Shown here in pieces: positions 17,063-24,861 of a DNA stretch of 33,249 bases. Under the pieces are notes generated by a model. That model did no database searches. It had not been told where the DNA came from and was given only the letters and a program-made list of their open reading frames with translations. The stretch is from Flavobacteriaceae bacterium. GTDB taxonomy: Bacteria > Bacteroidota > Bacteroidia > Flavobacteriales > Flavobacteriaceae. Numbering within the stretch: position 1 is the first letter of the stretch; each line of letters opens with the position of its first letter. A program made the position numbers and the translations under genes. The stretch spans positions 1-33,249 of the forward strand of contig CANHBE010000001.1 in the NCBI GenBank assembly GCA_947458575.1, read 5' to 3'.

Positions 17063-17173
17063 AAATTATTTGGAACTATATCGATTTCGTTGTTAAATTC
17101 GAACGTACAAGGGGTTTCAGGGCAACTTTTTCTTATAATTAATACTATATTTACGACTTATTTAATTTGTGAA

Positions 17174-17662
17174 ATGGCAGTATTAAAATTGCACATCGAA
17201 GAATTTGATGAAGTTGACTACAATTTAATTGCGATATATAGTACATTGGAAGATTATAGGCTTGCTTATTTTATCAACCAAAAATTACCAATAATTCTCA
17301 GTAGAAACAAAGAGGAAGTTGTTGTATCGGTTAAAGAAGGTGAGGCATTTTTCTCCAAATATACCTACGAAAACGAAAACACAACTCATAAGTGGAGTCT
17401 GATTCAAAACAAGAACGAAATAAAAATAACACCAAAAAACAACACTCAAGGCCTGTTTTCAGATAGCACGCTCGAAGTCTCAAAAAAAGTGTACTTAATT
17501 ACCGAACACAAAAAAGTTGATTATTTTTTAAAAATTGAAAACACTACTACAGATCTCTGCTTAGATGACGTTGTAGATAAATTAAAGAAAATAGATAGGA
17601 TTTCAGCGGCTTATCCTCTGTTACCTGAAACAATAAAATCAAAAAACAATTTAATTTTTTAA
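17174..17662 (+). CDS. IPExxxVDY-family protein of unknown function
   Basis: 162 residues from the ATG at 17174 (MAVLKLHIEEF); the longer frame from 17090 adds 28 residues that run through the intergenic region and do not resemble the family. It is a small Bacteroidota-specific family known for its position just upstream of pyruvate kinase. The N-terminus EDYRLAYFINQKLPI matches it, and the defining motif is at 109-117 as ITEHKKVDY, with Thr in place of Pro. No membrane segment or signal peptide is seen. The stop is 5 bases before the pyk ATG, so the two are surely cotranscribed. A weak minus-7 candidate (TATATTTA, 17146-17153) lies upstream. The biochemical role is unknown. Confidence 0.85.
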   Translation: MAVLKLHIEEFDEVDYNLIAIYSTLEDYRLAYFINQKLPIILSRNKEEVVVSVKEGEAFFSKYTYENENTTHKWSLIQNKNEIKITPKNNTQGLFSDSTLEVSKKVYLITEHKKVDYFLKIENTTTDLCLDDVVDKLKKIDRISAAYPLLPETIKSKNNLIF

Positions 17663-17667
17663 TAGAA

Positions 17668-19101
17668 ATGCCAACAAACAAAAAAACGAAAATTGTAGCC
17701 ACATTAGGACCTGCATGCGGCACTAAAGAAGTGATGAAAAGCATGATTGATGCAGGAGTAAACGTGTTTAGAGTCAATTTTTCTCATGCTGACTATAACG
17801 ACGTAAAAGAAAAGATAAACTTAATTCGTGGGCTTAATGAAGAATTTGGCTACACTACCGCAATCTTAGCAGATTTACAAGGACCTAAATTGAGAGTTGG
17901 TGTGATGAAAGAAGATGTCGTTGTAAACGACGGGGACTTAATTACTTTTCAAACAGCAGAAGATATCCCGGGTACTGCTCAAAGAGTGTATATGAATTAC
18001 AAGGAGTTTCCAAAAGACGTCAATCCGGGTGAGAGAATTCTATTAGATGATGGAAAGTTGATTTTTGAAGCTGTCGAAACTGATCGAAAAACTGAAGTAG
18101 TATGTAAGGTTATTCAAGGTGGACCGCTTAAATCGAAAAAAGGTGTAAATCTTCCCAATACCAAAGTGTCATTACCTGCTTTAACCAAAAAAGATATTAA
18201 AGATGCCATTTTTGCAATCGAACAAAAAGTTGATTGGATAGCTCTTTCTTTTGTCCGAACAGCTGAAGACCTAATGGAGTTGCAAGAACTGATTTCCAAG
18301 CACTCAGACCATAAGATTCCCATTGTTGCGAAAATAGAAAAACCGGAAGGTGTGGCTAATATTGATAAAATTGTTGCCTATTGCGACGGACTTATGGTTG
18401 CTCGAGGTGATCTTGGCGTGGAGGTTCCGGCACATGAAGTTCCGCTTATTCAGAAAAAATTGGTCAACAGAGCCAAAACTGCAAGAATTCCTGTAATTAT
18501 AGCAACACAAATGATGGAAACAATGATAACCAGCTTAACACCAACTAGAGCTGAAGTCAATGATGTTGCAAACTCCGTAATGGATGGCGCCGATGCTGTG
18601 ATGCTCTCCGGAGAAACCTCAGTTGGAAATTATCCGATTCAGGTTATTGAAAAAATGACGCAAATTATCTCAGCAGTTGAAGATTCACCATTAATTCAAG
18701 TGCCGCAAAATACGCCTCAAGTCAGAACAAAAAGATTTATTACAAAATCTATTTGTCACCATGCTGCCACGATGGCAAACGTAATTAAAGCCAAAGCGAT
18801 CTGCACACTTACCAATAGTGGATATACTGCTTTCCAAATTTCGGCATGGAGACCTTCCGCACATATATTAGTGTTTACATCTAATAAGAGAATCCTTACA
18901 CAGTTAAACCTGCTTTGGGGTGTTCGATCGTTCTATTATGATAAACATGTAAGCACAGACGACACCGTAACTGATATTAACCAAATGGCTCGTGATCGTG
19001 GTTATGTAGACAAAGGGGATTTTCTGATCAATTTAGCTGCCATGCCTGTTGCTGACCGAGGAATGGTAAATACCCTAAGGGTTTCAGAAATTGAAAATTA
19101 G
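17668..19101 (+). CDS. pyk: pyruvate kinase
   Basis: 477 residues, full length. Makes ATP and pyruvate from phosphoenolpyruvate in the last step of glycolysis. Landmarks: TKIVATLGPACG at the N-terminus, VNFSHADY, LADLQGPKLRVG, then a B-domain, the active-site segment IPIVAKIEKPEGV with the catalytic Lys and metal-binding Glu, ARGDLGVE, and MLSGETSVGNYP. A C-terminal domain closes the protein at LRVSEIEN. Last gene of the fabF-rnc-IPExxxVDY-pyk cluster; it converges on dinB with 47 bases between and no obvious hairpin terminator. Confidence 0.97.
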   Translation: MPTNKKTKIVATLGPACGTKEVMKSMIDAGVNVFRVNFSHADYNDVKEKINLIRGLNEEFGYTTAILADLQGPKLRVGVMKEDVVVNDGDLITFQTAEDIPGTAQRVYMNYKEFPKDVNPGERILLDDGKLIFEAVETDRKTEVVCKVIQGGPLKSKKGVNLPNTKVSLPALTKKDIKDAIFAIEQKVDWIALSFVRTAEDLMELQELISKHSDHKIPIVAKIEKPEGVANIDKIVAYCDGLMVARGDLGVEVPAHEVPLIQKKLVNRAKTARIPVIIATQMMETMITSLTPTRAEVNDVANSVMDGADAVMLSGETSVGNYPIQVIEKMTQIISAVEDSPLIQVPQNTPQVRTKRFITKSICHHAATMANVIKAKAICTLTNSGYTAFQISAWRPSAHILVFTSNKRILTQLNLLWGVRSFYYDKHVSTDDTVTDINQMARDRGYVDKGDFLINLAAMPVADRGMVNTLRVSEIEN

Positions 19102-19148
19102 AATAAAGTTGATTATTGGTCAGTCATTCTATTCTCTTGTCTTCATCA

Positions 19149-20231
19149 TTAGAAATCAAACTTTAGTTGAACGACCATCGACTTCTTAATTCCTGAATTT
19201 AAGTTACTGAGTGATATCCCTAATAATCTAACGGATTCTTTCATTCGCTCTTGGAATAATAGCTCTGTAGTTGTTTCCATAAGCAATGTCTTGTCTGAAA
19301 TAAAGTACGGTAAGGTTTTGCTTCTAGTCTGTATTGTGAAATCGCTGTACCTAATTTTTAGGGTTATCGTTTTTCCCGATACATTTTGTTTACGCAAACG
19401 CCTTTCCAATTCCTCTGCAATAGTTTCCAATTTGCTCAGCACAAATACTTCCGAAGATAAATTTTCATTAAAAGTACGCTCTGCTGCTACTGATTTGGCA
19501 ATTCGCTCCGGTACCACTTCACTATGATGAACTCCTCTAACTACATCAAAATAGTAGCCTCCCGAATTACCAAAGTGTTTCTGTAGAAAATCTATCGACT
19601 TACCCTTAAGATCAAGTCCGGTAAATATGCCCAATTGGTACATCTTTTCGGTGGTTACTTTCCCCACACCATAAAACTTCTTGATAGGTAACTTTTCAAG
19701 GAAAGTCTCTACTTCATTCGCATTAACCGTTTTTTGTCCGTTTGGCTTATTATAATCTGACGCCACTTTTGCAACGAATTTATTGATTGAAATACCCGCT
19801 GACGCTGTTAATCCTACCTCCTCAAATATACGCTGTCGAATTTCATTTGCAATCAAGGTGGCGCTTGGATTTCCTTTCTTATTTTGCGTGACATCCAAGT
19901 ACGCTTCATCCAAAGAGAGAGGTTCCACCAAGTCGGTATAATCATAGAATATTTTTCTGATTCGAGTAGATATCTCTTTGTAACGATCAAATCTGGGTTT
20001 CACGAATATCAATTCTGGACAGTTCTTTTTAGCTAAATAGCCGCTCATGGCACTGCGAACGCCGAATTTTCTGGCTTCGTAACTTGCCGCTGCAACAACA
20101 CCTCGATCTTCTCCGCCACCGACTGCAATGGGTTTCCCTCTCAGCTGCGGATTGTCTAGTTGCTCAACGGAAGCATAAAAGGCATCCATGTCAACGTGAA
20201 TAATTTTTCGAATTTGATCAGATTCAATCAT
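19149..20231 (-). CDS. dinB: DNA polymerase IV (Y family)
   Basis: 360 residues, the usual size of DinB. Error-prone translesion polymerase. Catalytic acids are visible in HVDMDAFYASVEQ (Asp14) and SLDEAYLDVT (Asp108, Glu109); the helix-hairpin-helix region includes KFYGVGKVTTEKMYQLG. The last residues, VVQLKFDF, look like a C-terminal beta-clamp-binding motif. The minus-7 box TAAATTTG ends only 4 bases before the ATG, so the mRNA may be leaderless. Divergent from the CYTH gene; no LexA-type operator is evident to me. Confidence 0.95.
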   Translation of the reverse strand: MIESDQIRKIIHVDMDAFYASVEQLDNPQLRGKPIAVGGGEDRGVVAAASYEARKFGVRSAMSGYLAKKNCPELIFVKPRFDRYKEISTRIRKIFYDYTDLVEPLSLDEAYLDVTQNKKGNPSATLIANEIRQRIFEEVGLTASAGISINKFVAKVASDYNKPNGQKTVNANEVETFLEKLPIKKFYGVGKVTTEKMYQLGIFTGLDLKGKSIDFLQKHFGNSGGYYFDVVRGVHHSEVVPERIAKSVAAERTFNENLSSEVFVLSKLETIAEELERRLRKQNVSGKTITLKIRYSDFTIQTRSKTLPYFISDKTLLMETTTELLFQERMKESVRLLGISLSNLNSGIKKSMVVQLKFDF

Positions 20232-20235
20232 ACAA

Positions 20236-20243
20236 CAAATTTA
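20236..20243 (-). promoter_or_regulatory. minus-7 box of dinB, implying a leaderless mRNA
   Basis: TAAATTTG on the minus strand (20243-20236) is a perfect TAnnTTTG match. Four bases separate it from the A of the dinB ATG at 20231, the same gap as between box and hairpin in RNA copy B. No good TTTG is found 19-21 bases upstream. Confidence 0.6.
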
Positions 20244-20265
20244 GCAAGACTTCCAGCATATATGA

Positions 20266-20295
20266 TTTGATTCTACTTCAAAACCTTTATCTTTG
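20266..20295 (+). promoter_or_regulatory. promoter of the CYTH gene
   Basis: TTTG (20266-20269), 18 bases, TATCTTTG (20288-20295), a perfect minus-7 box. It covers the upstream TTG of the longer frame, which supports the ATG at 20314 as the true start. Confidence 0.78.
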
Positions 20296-20313
20296 ATAAA
20301 AAACAGATTCAAA

Positions 20314-20781
20314 ATGGTTGAAATTGAGCGAAAATTTCTTGTTCTAAATGAAACATTCAAAGAAGTTGCATCACACAAATATCAAATTGCACAAGGATAT
20401 CTTAATTCACATCCTGAACGAACTGTTAGAATCCGAATAAAGGGAGAAATTGGATTGTTGACAATAAAGGGGAAGGGAAATAAATCCGGCACAACCCGAT
20501 TTGAGTGGGAAACTGAAATTTCACTTCTTGAAGCTAAGCCATTATTGGCGATGTGCGAGGATGGCGTAATTATCAAAACAAGATATGAAATTGAAGTGGG
20601 CCCTCATACTTACGAAGTTGATGTTTTTTCCGGTGAAAATGATGGCCTTATCATAGCAGAGCTAGAGCTTAATGACGAAAACGAATTGTTTGAAAAACCC
20701 AGTTGGCTGGGTCAAGAAGTCACAAATGACAAAAAATACTACAACGCTAATCTAAGCAAGAAACCTTATTGTAAATGGTGA
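20314..20781 (+). CDS. CYTH domain protein (triphosphate tunnel family)
   Basis: 155 residues from ATG 20314 (MVEIERKFLV). The signature ExExK-type N-terminus is EIERKF, followed by QIAQGYL, TVRIRIKGEIGLLTIKGKG, RFEWETEI, RYEIEVGPHTYEVDVF and AELEL; the alternating charged residues line the triphosphate tunnel of this fold. Bacterial members hydrolyse tripolyphosphate or other triphosphates with a divalent metal; the substrate here is not known. No CHAD domain is attached. It has its own promoter and is divergent from dinB; its stop is 4 bases from that of the RlpA-like gene on the other strand, and no terminator is seen between them. Confidence 0.9.
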   Translation: MVEIERKFLVLNETFKEVASHKYQIAQGYLNSHPERTVRIRIKGEIGLLTIKGKGNKSGTTRFEWETEISLLEAKPLLAMCEDGVIIKTRYEIEVGPHTYEVDVFSGENDGLIIAELELNDENELFEKPSWLGQEVTNDKKYYNANLSKKPYCKW

Positions 20782-20785
20782 TATA

Positions 20786-21268
20786 TTAGTCGGCTATTTC
20801 AATCTTGACCTTGATGCTACCGCTATTCTTATTGTTCGCAATTTCCATAAAAGCTCGTTTTGAAAGGTCTATTTCTCGTCCTCTAACAAAGGGGCCTCGA
20901 TCGGTAACTTCAACTAATACACATTGATCATTAGCTTCGTTGGTAACTCTAAGGATCGTTCCAAATGGAAACTTCCGATGTGCTGCTGTGTAATTCTTAT
21001 TGCTAAATTTCTTACCGCTAGCTGTTTTTCTTCCGTTAAACTTATCGGCGTAATATGAGGCGTGAGCCCCAGACTTATGCAGTCTGAATTTTCCTTTAAC
21101 TGCAATTACAGTGTCATTAAAAATAATCTCCGGCTGAACCACTGCAGGATTATCAATTGAAATTGTATCCTTTAGAACTGTCATTTTATCCTTTTTCTTA
21201 GGATTTGATTGAGCGACAAGTTGGGGTAGAAAGCCTAGTAGCAAAAAGATCAATATTGCTTTTTTCAT
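20786..21268 (-). CDS. RlpA-like double-psi beta-barrel protein
   Basis: 160 residues from MKKAILIFLLLGF at 21268; the frame extends 8 codons upstream without support. A signal peptide (MKKAILIFLLLGFLPQLVAQ) sends it to the periplasm. The C-terminal half is an RlpA-like domain: ASYYADKFNGRKTASGKKF, TAAHRKFPFGTILRV, VEVTDRGPF and GREIDLSKRAF. The family includes lytic transglycosylases that cut peptidoglycan lacking stem peptides at division septa. The SPOR domain of E. coli RlpA is absent, and no lipobox Cys is seen. It follows the small membrane protein by 61 bases on the same strand, with no promoter in that gap, so both likely share a transcript. Confidence 0.88.
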   Translation of the reverse strand: MKKAILIFLLLGFLPQLVAQSNPKKKDKMTVLKDTISIDNPAVVQPEIIFNDTVIAVKGKFRLHKSGAHASYYADKFNGRKTASGKKFSNKNYTAAHRKFPFGTILRVTNEANDQCVLVEVTDRGPFVRGREIDLSKRAFMEIANNKNSGSIKVKIEIAD

Positions 21269-21329
21269 GTAACATCTTTTTTGATAGACCACGGTTTAAA
21301 TGAAGGAGATTATTCGATCAATCATCCTA

Positions 21330-21752
21330 TCACAACCACAAATTCCATGGTATTCGAGATAAAATTAAGACTAGACCAACTCCATAAAAAACAGTAATTG
21401 CCTTAAATTTAGCATGGTTTTCTTCACCTTTCTTATGCTTGCTCCAACCAACAGTAATCATTATGATTGCTATTACATTGATAAGTGGATGCTCCAAAGA
21501 TGTCAATCGCAGCGCACTATCACTCATCTGTCCTAATGAAGCAGAACCCAGAGGAGATACGAAATACAATATCAATCCGAAAACCAATTGGATGTGGGAA
21601 GCTATCAAGGCCATCAGCGAAATCCTTCTGTCTTTCGCGGTAAATTCCTTTCTTGAACTCATACCAATTACAGCATTTATTACTGCAATAATCAAGGCGA
21701 TTAAAACTAAATATGCCCAACCTGAATGTGCTTTTTGAAGAATATAATACAT
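21330..21752 (-). CDS. small four-helix membrane protein, possibly haem-binding
   Basis: 140 residues from ATG 21752 (MYYILQKAHSGW). The frame continues to a TTG at 21776 that lies inside the promoter box and is rejected. Four hydrophobic helices: AYLVLIALIIAVINAVI, ISLMALIASHIQLVFGLILYFV, LINVIAIIMITVGW and ITVFYGVGLVLIL. His residues lie at the membrane face or within three helices (KAHSG, ASHIQ, LEHPL). Homologues in Flavobacteriia are, as I recall, often labelled as hypothetical or cytochrome b-like; the His pattern makes haem binding conceivable but unproven. The promoter is at 21774-21781. Confidence 0.78.
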   Translation of the reverse strand: MYYILQKAHSGWAYLVLIALIIAVINAVIGMSSRKEFTAKDRRISLMALIASHIQLVFGLILYFVSPLGSASLGQMSDSALRLTSLEHPLINVIAIIMITVGWSKHKKGEENHAKFKAITVFYGVGLVLILSRIPWNLWL

Positions 21753-21773
21753 TTTTCTGTTTTTAATGAATTT

Positions 21774-21781
21774 CAAATATA
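21774..21781 (-). promoter_or_regulatory. minus-7 box of the small membrane protein gene
   Basis: TATATTTG on the minus strand is a perfect TAnnTTTG match, 21 bases before the ATG. The expected minus-33 region falls inside the inverted repeat at 21781-21814 and shows no TTTG. Confidence 0.65.
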
Positions 21782-21814
21782 ATCAAAAAGCTTTAGGAAG
21801 CTATCTTTTTGATT
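21781..21814. promoter_or_regulatory. 10-bp inverted repeat between pgi and the membrane protein promoter
   Basis: AATCAAAAAG (21781-21790) and CTTTTTGATT (21805-21814) are perfectly complementary around 14 bases. It lies 11 bases past the pgi stop, so it may end pgi transcripts, but there is no separate T-run after it. It abuts the next promoter and could equally be an operator. Confidence 0.5.
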
Positions 21815-21825
21815 GACTAACTTAC

Positions 21826-23481
21826 TTAGTTTTTAGTTGATTTGTTTTCGAGAAAATATTTCAACAAGAACTCTGTGGAGGCATCGTGTGATTTTATCGT
21901 TTTTGAGTCGATTTCACTCAAAATAGAATTTGCTAATTGCTTTCCAAGCTCAACACCCCATTGGTCGTAACTAAAAATATTCCATAATATTCCTTGCACA
22001 AAGATCTTGTGCTCATACATCGCAATCAATGAGCCTAAGGACTCGGGTGTTAGTTTCTTAATCAGGATGGTATTAGTAGGCTTGTTTCCTTCGAAAACCT
22101 TAAATGGCAAAAGATATGCTGCAGCTTCATTTGAAATACCATGATTGGCGAATTCTTCTTGTACTTGCGTCGATGTTTTTCCATTTAAAAGTGCCTCAGT
22201 TTGAGCGAAGAAATTTGACATAAGTTTATTATGATGATCAATCTCACCATGAAGTGGTTCAATAAATCCAATGAAATCCGTAGGGATTAACTTAGTTCCC
22301 TGATGAATTAATTGAAAAAATGCATGTTGAGAATTTGTTCCTGGTTCGCCCCAAATAATTGTTCCTGTTTCGTAATTGACCCGCTTTCCGTCTCTTCCGA
22401 TGCTTTTGCCATTACTTTCCATGATGCCCTGTTGTAGATACGACGCTAACTTCTGAAGGTATTGAGTATAAGGGATTAACGCTTCGCTTTCGGCACCATA
22501 AAAATTATTATACCAAATACTTAATAGTGCCAGAACAACAGGAATATTTCCTTTAAACTCCTCATTTTTGAAATGCTCGTCCATTGAATGAGCTCCTCGC
22601 AATAAAGCATCAAAATTATTATAGCCCACTGCTAAGCAAATTGAAAGTCCAACGGCGCTCCACAGCGAAAATCTTCCCCCAACCCAATCCCACATCGGAA
22701 AAATATTATCTGCATCAATGCCGAAATTGGTCACGTTCTTTACATTCGTCGAAACTGCTACAAAATGTTTTGCAACGTCTTCTTGTCTTGCCGATTGCAG
22801 AAACCAGTTCCGGATTGTCTCCGAGTTAGTTAATGTCTCCTGCGTCGTAAAAGTTTTTGAAACGATGATGAATAAAGTCGTTTCGGGGTTTATCTTTTTT
22901 AAGATTTCATGTACATGATCACCGTCTACATTCGAAACAAAATGACAATTAAGGTGATTCTTGTAGTATTGCAAAGCCTCAACAACCATTGCAGGTCCCA
23001 AATCAGAACCTCCGATACCAATATTGACAATGTCGGTAAAAGCTTTACCTGTATGTCCTTTTCTGGTCCCGTCGGTCACTTCTTTTGTAAATAGCTCAAT
23101 CTTCCTTTTTACTTCATAAATTTCCGGAACTACATTTGACCCTCCAACGGTTATTGTGGCATTCTCAGGGGCGCGTAATGCGGTGTGCAAGACTGCTCTA
23201 TTCTCAGTTTGATTGATTGTCTCGCCCGAAAAATATTTTGAAATAGCATTGCCTAGCTGCATCTCCTGAGCCAGATCTAGTAAAAGATTCATCGTTTCTG
23301 TTGAAATCCGGTTTTTTGAATAATCAATCAAGAAATCATTCCATTTAATGTGGAACCGATTAGCTCTCCCGTCGTCATTCACAAACATTTCCTTAATTGA
23401 ATTATGCTCGCCTTCATCATAATGGGCTTGCAACTTTTGCCATGCAGTTGTAGATGTTGGATTTATTTGTTGTAATGCCAT
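21826..23481 (-). CDS. pgi: glucose-6-phosphate isomerase
   Basis: 551 residues, the length of the long (E. coli-like) bacterial PGI. Interconverts glucose 6-phosphate and fructose 6-phosphate in glycolysis and gluconeogenesis. Landmarks: NIGIGGSDLGPAMV, SKTFTTQETLTN (phosphate-binding loop), VGGRFSLWSAVGLS, WGEPGTNSQHAFFQLIHQGT and VQGILWNIFSYDQWGVELGKQLA, which hold the active-site Glu, His and Lys regions. A minus-7 box (23504-23511) lies 22 bases upstream of the ATG. It is separated from the M23 peptidase gene by 132 bases. Confidence 0.97.
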   Translation of the reverse strand: MALQQINPTSTTAWQKLQAHYDEGEHNSIKEMFVNDDGRANRFHIKWNDFLIDYSKNRISTETMNLLLDLAQEMQLGNAISKYFSGETINQTENRAVLHTALRAPENATITVGGSNVVPEIYEVKRKIELFTKEVTDGTRKGHTGKAFTDIVNIGIGGSDLGPAMVVEALQYYKNHLNCHFVSNVDGDHVHEILKKINPETTLFIIVSKTFTTQETLTNSETIRNWFLQSARQEDVAKHFVAVSTNVKNVTNFGIDADNIFPMWDWVGGRFSLWSAVGLSICLAVGYNNFDALLRGAHSMDEHFKNEEFKGNIPVVLALLSIWYNNFYGAESEALIPYTQYLQKLASYLQQGIMESNGKSIGRDGKRVNYETGTIIWGEPGTNSQHAFFQLIHQGTKLIPTDFIGFIEPLHGEIDHHNKLMSNFFAQTEALLNGKTSTQVQEEFANHGISNEAAAYLLPFKVFEGNKPTNTILIKKLTPESLGSLIAMYEHKIFVQGILWNIFSYDQWGVELGKQLANSILSEIDSKTIKSHDASTEFLLKYFLENKSTKN

Positions 23482-23503
23482 AGTTTTGGGTTTAAATGAG
23501 GTG

Positions 23504-23511
23504 CAAATTTA
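23504..23511 (-). promoter_or_regulatory. minus-7 box of pgi
   Basis: TAAATTTG on the minus strand, a perfect TAnnTTTG match, 22 bases before the pgi ATG. No clear TTTG lies 19-21 bases upstream. Confidence 0.62.
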
Positions 23512-23613
23512 CAACTTAGTTTGTTAAATTAGGATTAACAATTTTAGCCTTCGAAGAAGTGGATCTATAGCAAATTTGACGTGACAATTGACAATAAATT
23601 AATGCATCAAAAC

Positions 23614-24843
23614 TCACTTTTTATCTTTTAACTGCGCTACACTATCCAATTCTCTTTTTAATGGTTTCATTAGAGAGAGGAAACGAGGCAGGTTCCGTTT
23701 ATCCATAGGTTCGGAATTTGGGAGTTTTAAACGTAATGCATCCACTTGCACCCCGTTTTTCCAAAATCGATAGCAGACATGTGGCCCTGTAGCGAGACCG
23801 GTACTTCCAACTTTCCCAATTACATCTCCCTGATTCACTCGTTGACCGCGACGGACCAAAATTTTGGACATGTGAAGGTATTGTGTAGAGTAAGTTCGAT
23901 CGTGTTTGACTTTTACAAAATTTCCATTCCCCGCAGTAAATCCTGTTTGCTCAACAACACCTGACGCCGTGGTCATAATTGGAGTTCCTGTTGGTGCTGC
24001 ATAATCTGTTCCTTTATGAGCCTTCCAAATCATTTGGACGGGATGAAAACGACTTTTTGCAAATCTTGAAGTAATATTGACATATTTTAAAGGTGCTTTC
24101 AAGAAAAAATTCTTCAGCGCCTTTCCTTCATCATCAAAATAATCAATTTTGCCGGAACCTTGATTTTGCTCAAAAGGAAATGCGTAAATTTTCTTTCCCT
24201 TATACTCGAAGAATGCAGCTTCAAGATCCTCTACACCGTCGTAAATGGTGTCTTCAATAAATCTTTCAGTGAAAGTAATTCCGAACTTATCGCCTTTTTT
24301 CAGCTTGAAAAAATCTATTGACCAGGCATAAATTTTGGTAATCTTGCTGGCAAGTGAGGCATCAACCCCTTCTTTTTCAATTGCTTCTGAAAGCGAACCA
24401 TCTAAACTACCCGCAATTGTTTTTCTCTTGATTACAATAGGTCTTATCTTTTTATAAACATGCAAAGAATCCCTGAAATCAATGACAAAATAACTTCCGC
24501 GATCGGGCTGGTAAACAAATGCTTGTAACTTCTTGTATCGATCTTTTGATCGGAATATAGTAAATGGCTTTCCAATCCTCATGATGCGAACATCAAAACT
24601 GTCTTTTACTTTTTCGACAATATTGTAAACTTCTTGATCTCCTATATTTTGTTGATTTAGGATGCTTCCGAATGTGTCTCCGGTTTGAATTGTGTCATTT
24701 AACACATTAAAATCATTGTATTTAAATCCAAATTGCTCGACAACAGGAATGGGTTTACCTTGCTCAAACACAATTTCTTCTTCCGATTTGTTGCAGGAAA
24801 AAAAAGTGACAACCAGAGAAAGAAGTAAAATTCTCTTTTTCAA
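23614..24843 (-). CDS. M23-family (LytM) peptidoglycan peptidase, lipoprotein
   Basis: 409 residues. The N-terminus MKKRILLLSLVVTFFSCNK has a short lipoprotein signal with Cys17 as the probable lipidated residue. A long middle region with beta-rich sequence precedes the C-terminal M23 zinc endopeptidase: HKGTDYAAPTGTPIM (first His and Asp ligands), YLHMSKI (HxH-like part) and TGPHVCYRFWKNG. The domain is intact, so it should cut peptide cross-links in the wall or regulate such cutting. It begins 18 bases after the tryptophan dioxygenase gene, and is the third gene of the DUF3108-TDO-M23 unit. The envelope function is supported by motifs; the link with tryptophan breakdown is only positional. 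Confidence 0.9.
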   Translation of the reverse strand: MKKRILLLSLVVTFFSCNKSEEEIVFEQGKPIPVVEQFGFKYNDFNVLNDTIQTGDTFGSILNQQNIGDQEVYNIVEKVKDSFDVRIMRIGKPFTIFRSKDRYKKLQAFVYQPDRGSYFVIDFRDSLHVYKKIRPIVIKRKTIAGSLDGSLSEAIEKEGVDASLASKITKIYAWSIDFFKLKKGDKFGITFTERFIEDTIYDGVEDLEAAFFEYKGKKIYAFPFEQNQGSGKIDYFDDEGKALKNFFLKAPLKYVNITSRFAKSRFHPVQMIWKAHKGTDYAAPTGTPIMTTASGVVEQTGFTAGNGNFVKVKHDRTYSTQYLHMSKILVRRGQRVNQGDVIGKVGSTGLATGPHVCYRFWKNGVQVDALRLKLPNSEPMDKRNLPRFLSLMKPLKRELDSVAQLKDKK

Positions 24844-24861
24844 AGCTTGCTTTTTGAGTTT

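Noticed and set aside
17090..17173. N-terminal extension of the IPExxxVDY protein
   Set aside because: The 28 added residues come from intergenic sequence and do not match the family start; ATG 17174 gives the expected N-terminus.
23482..23613. Possible terminator or small gene between the M23 gene and pgi
   Set aside because: Apart from the pgi minus-7 box, only short imperfect repeats (ttcgaag, acaattg) are present; no stem with a T-run and no protein-like frame.
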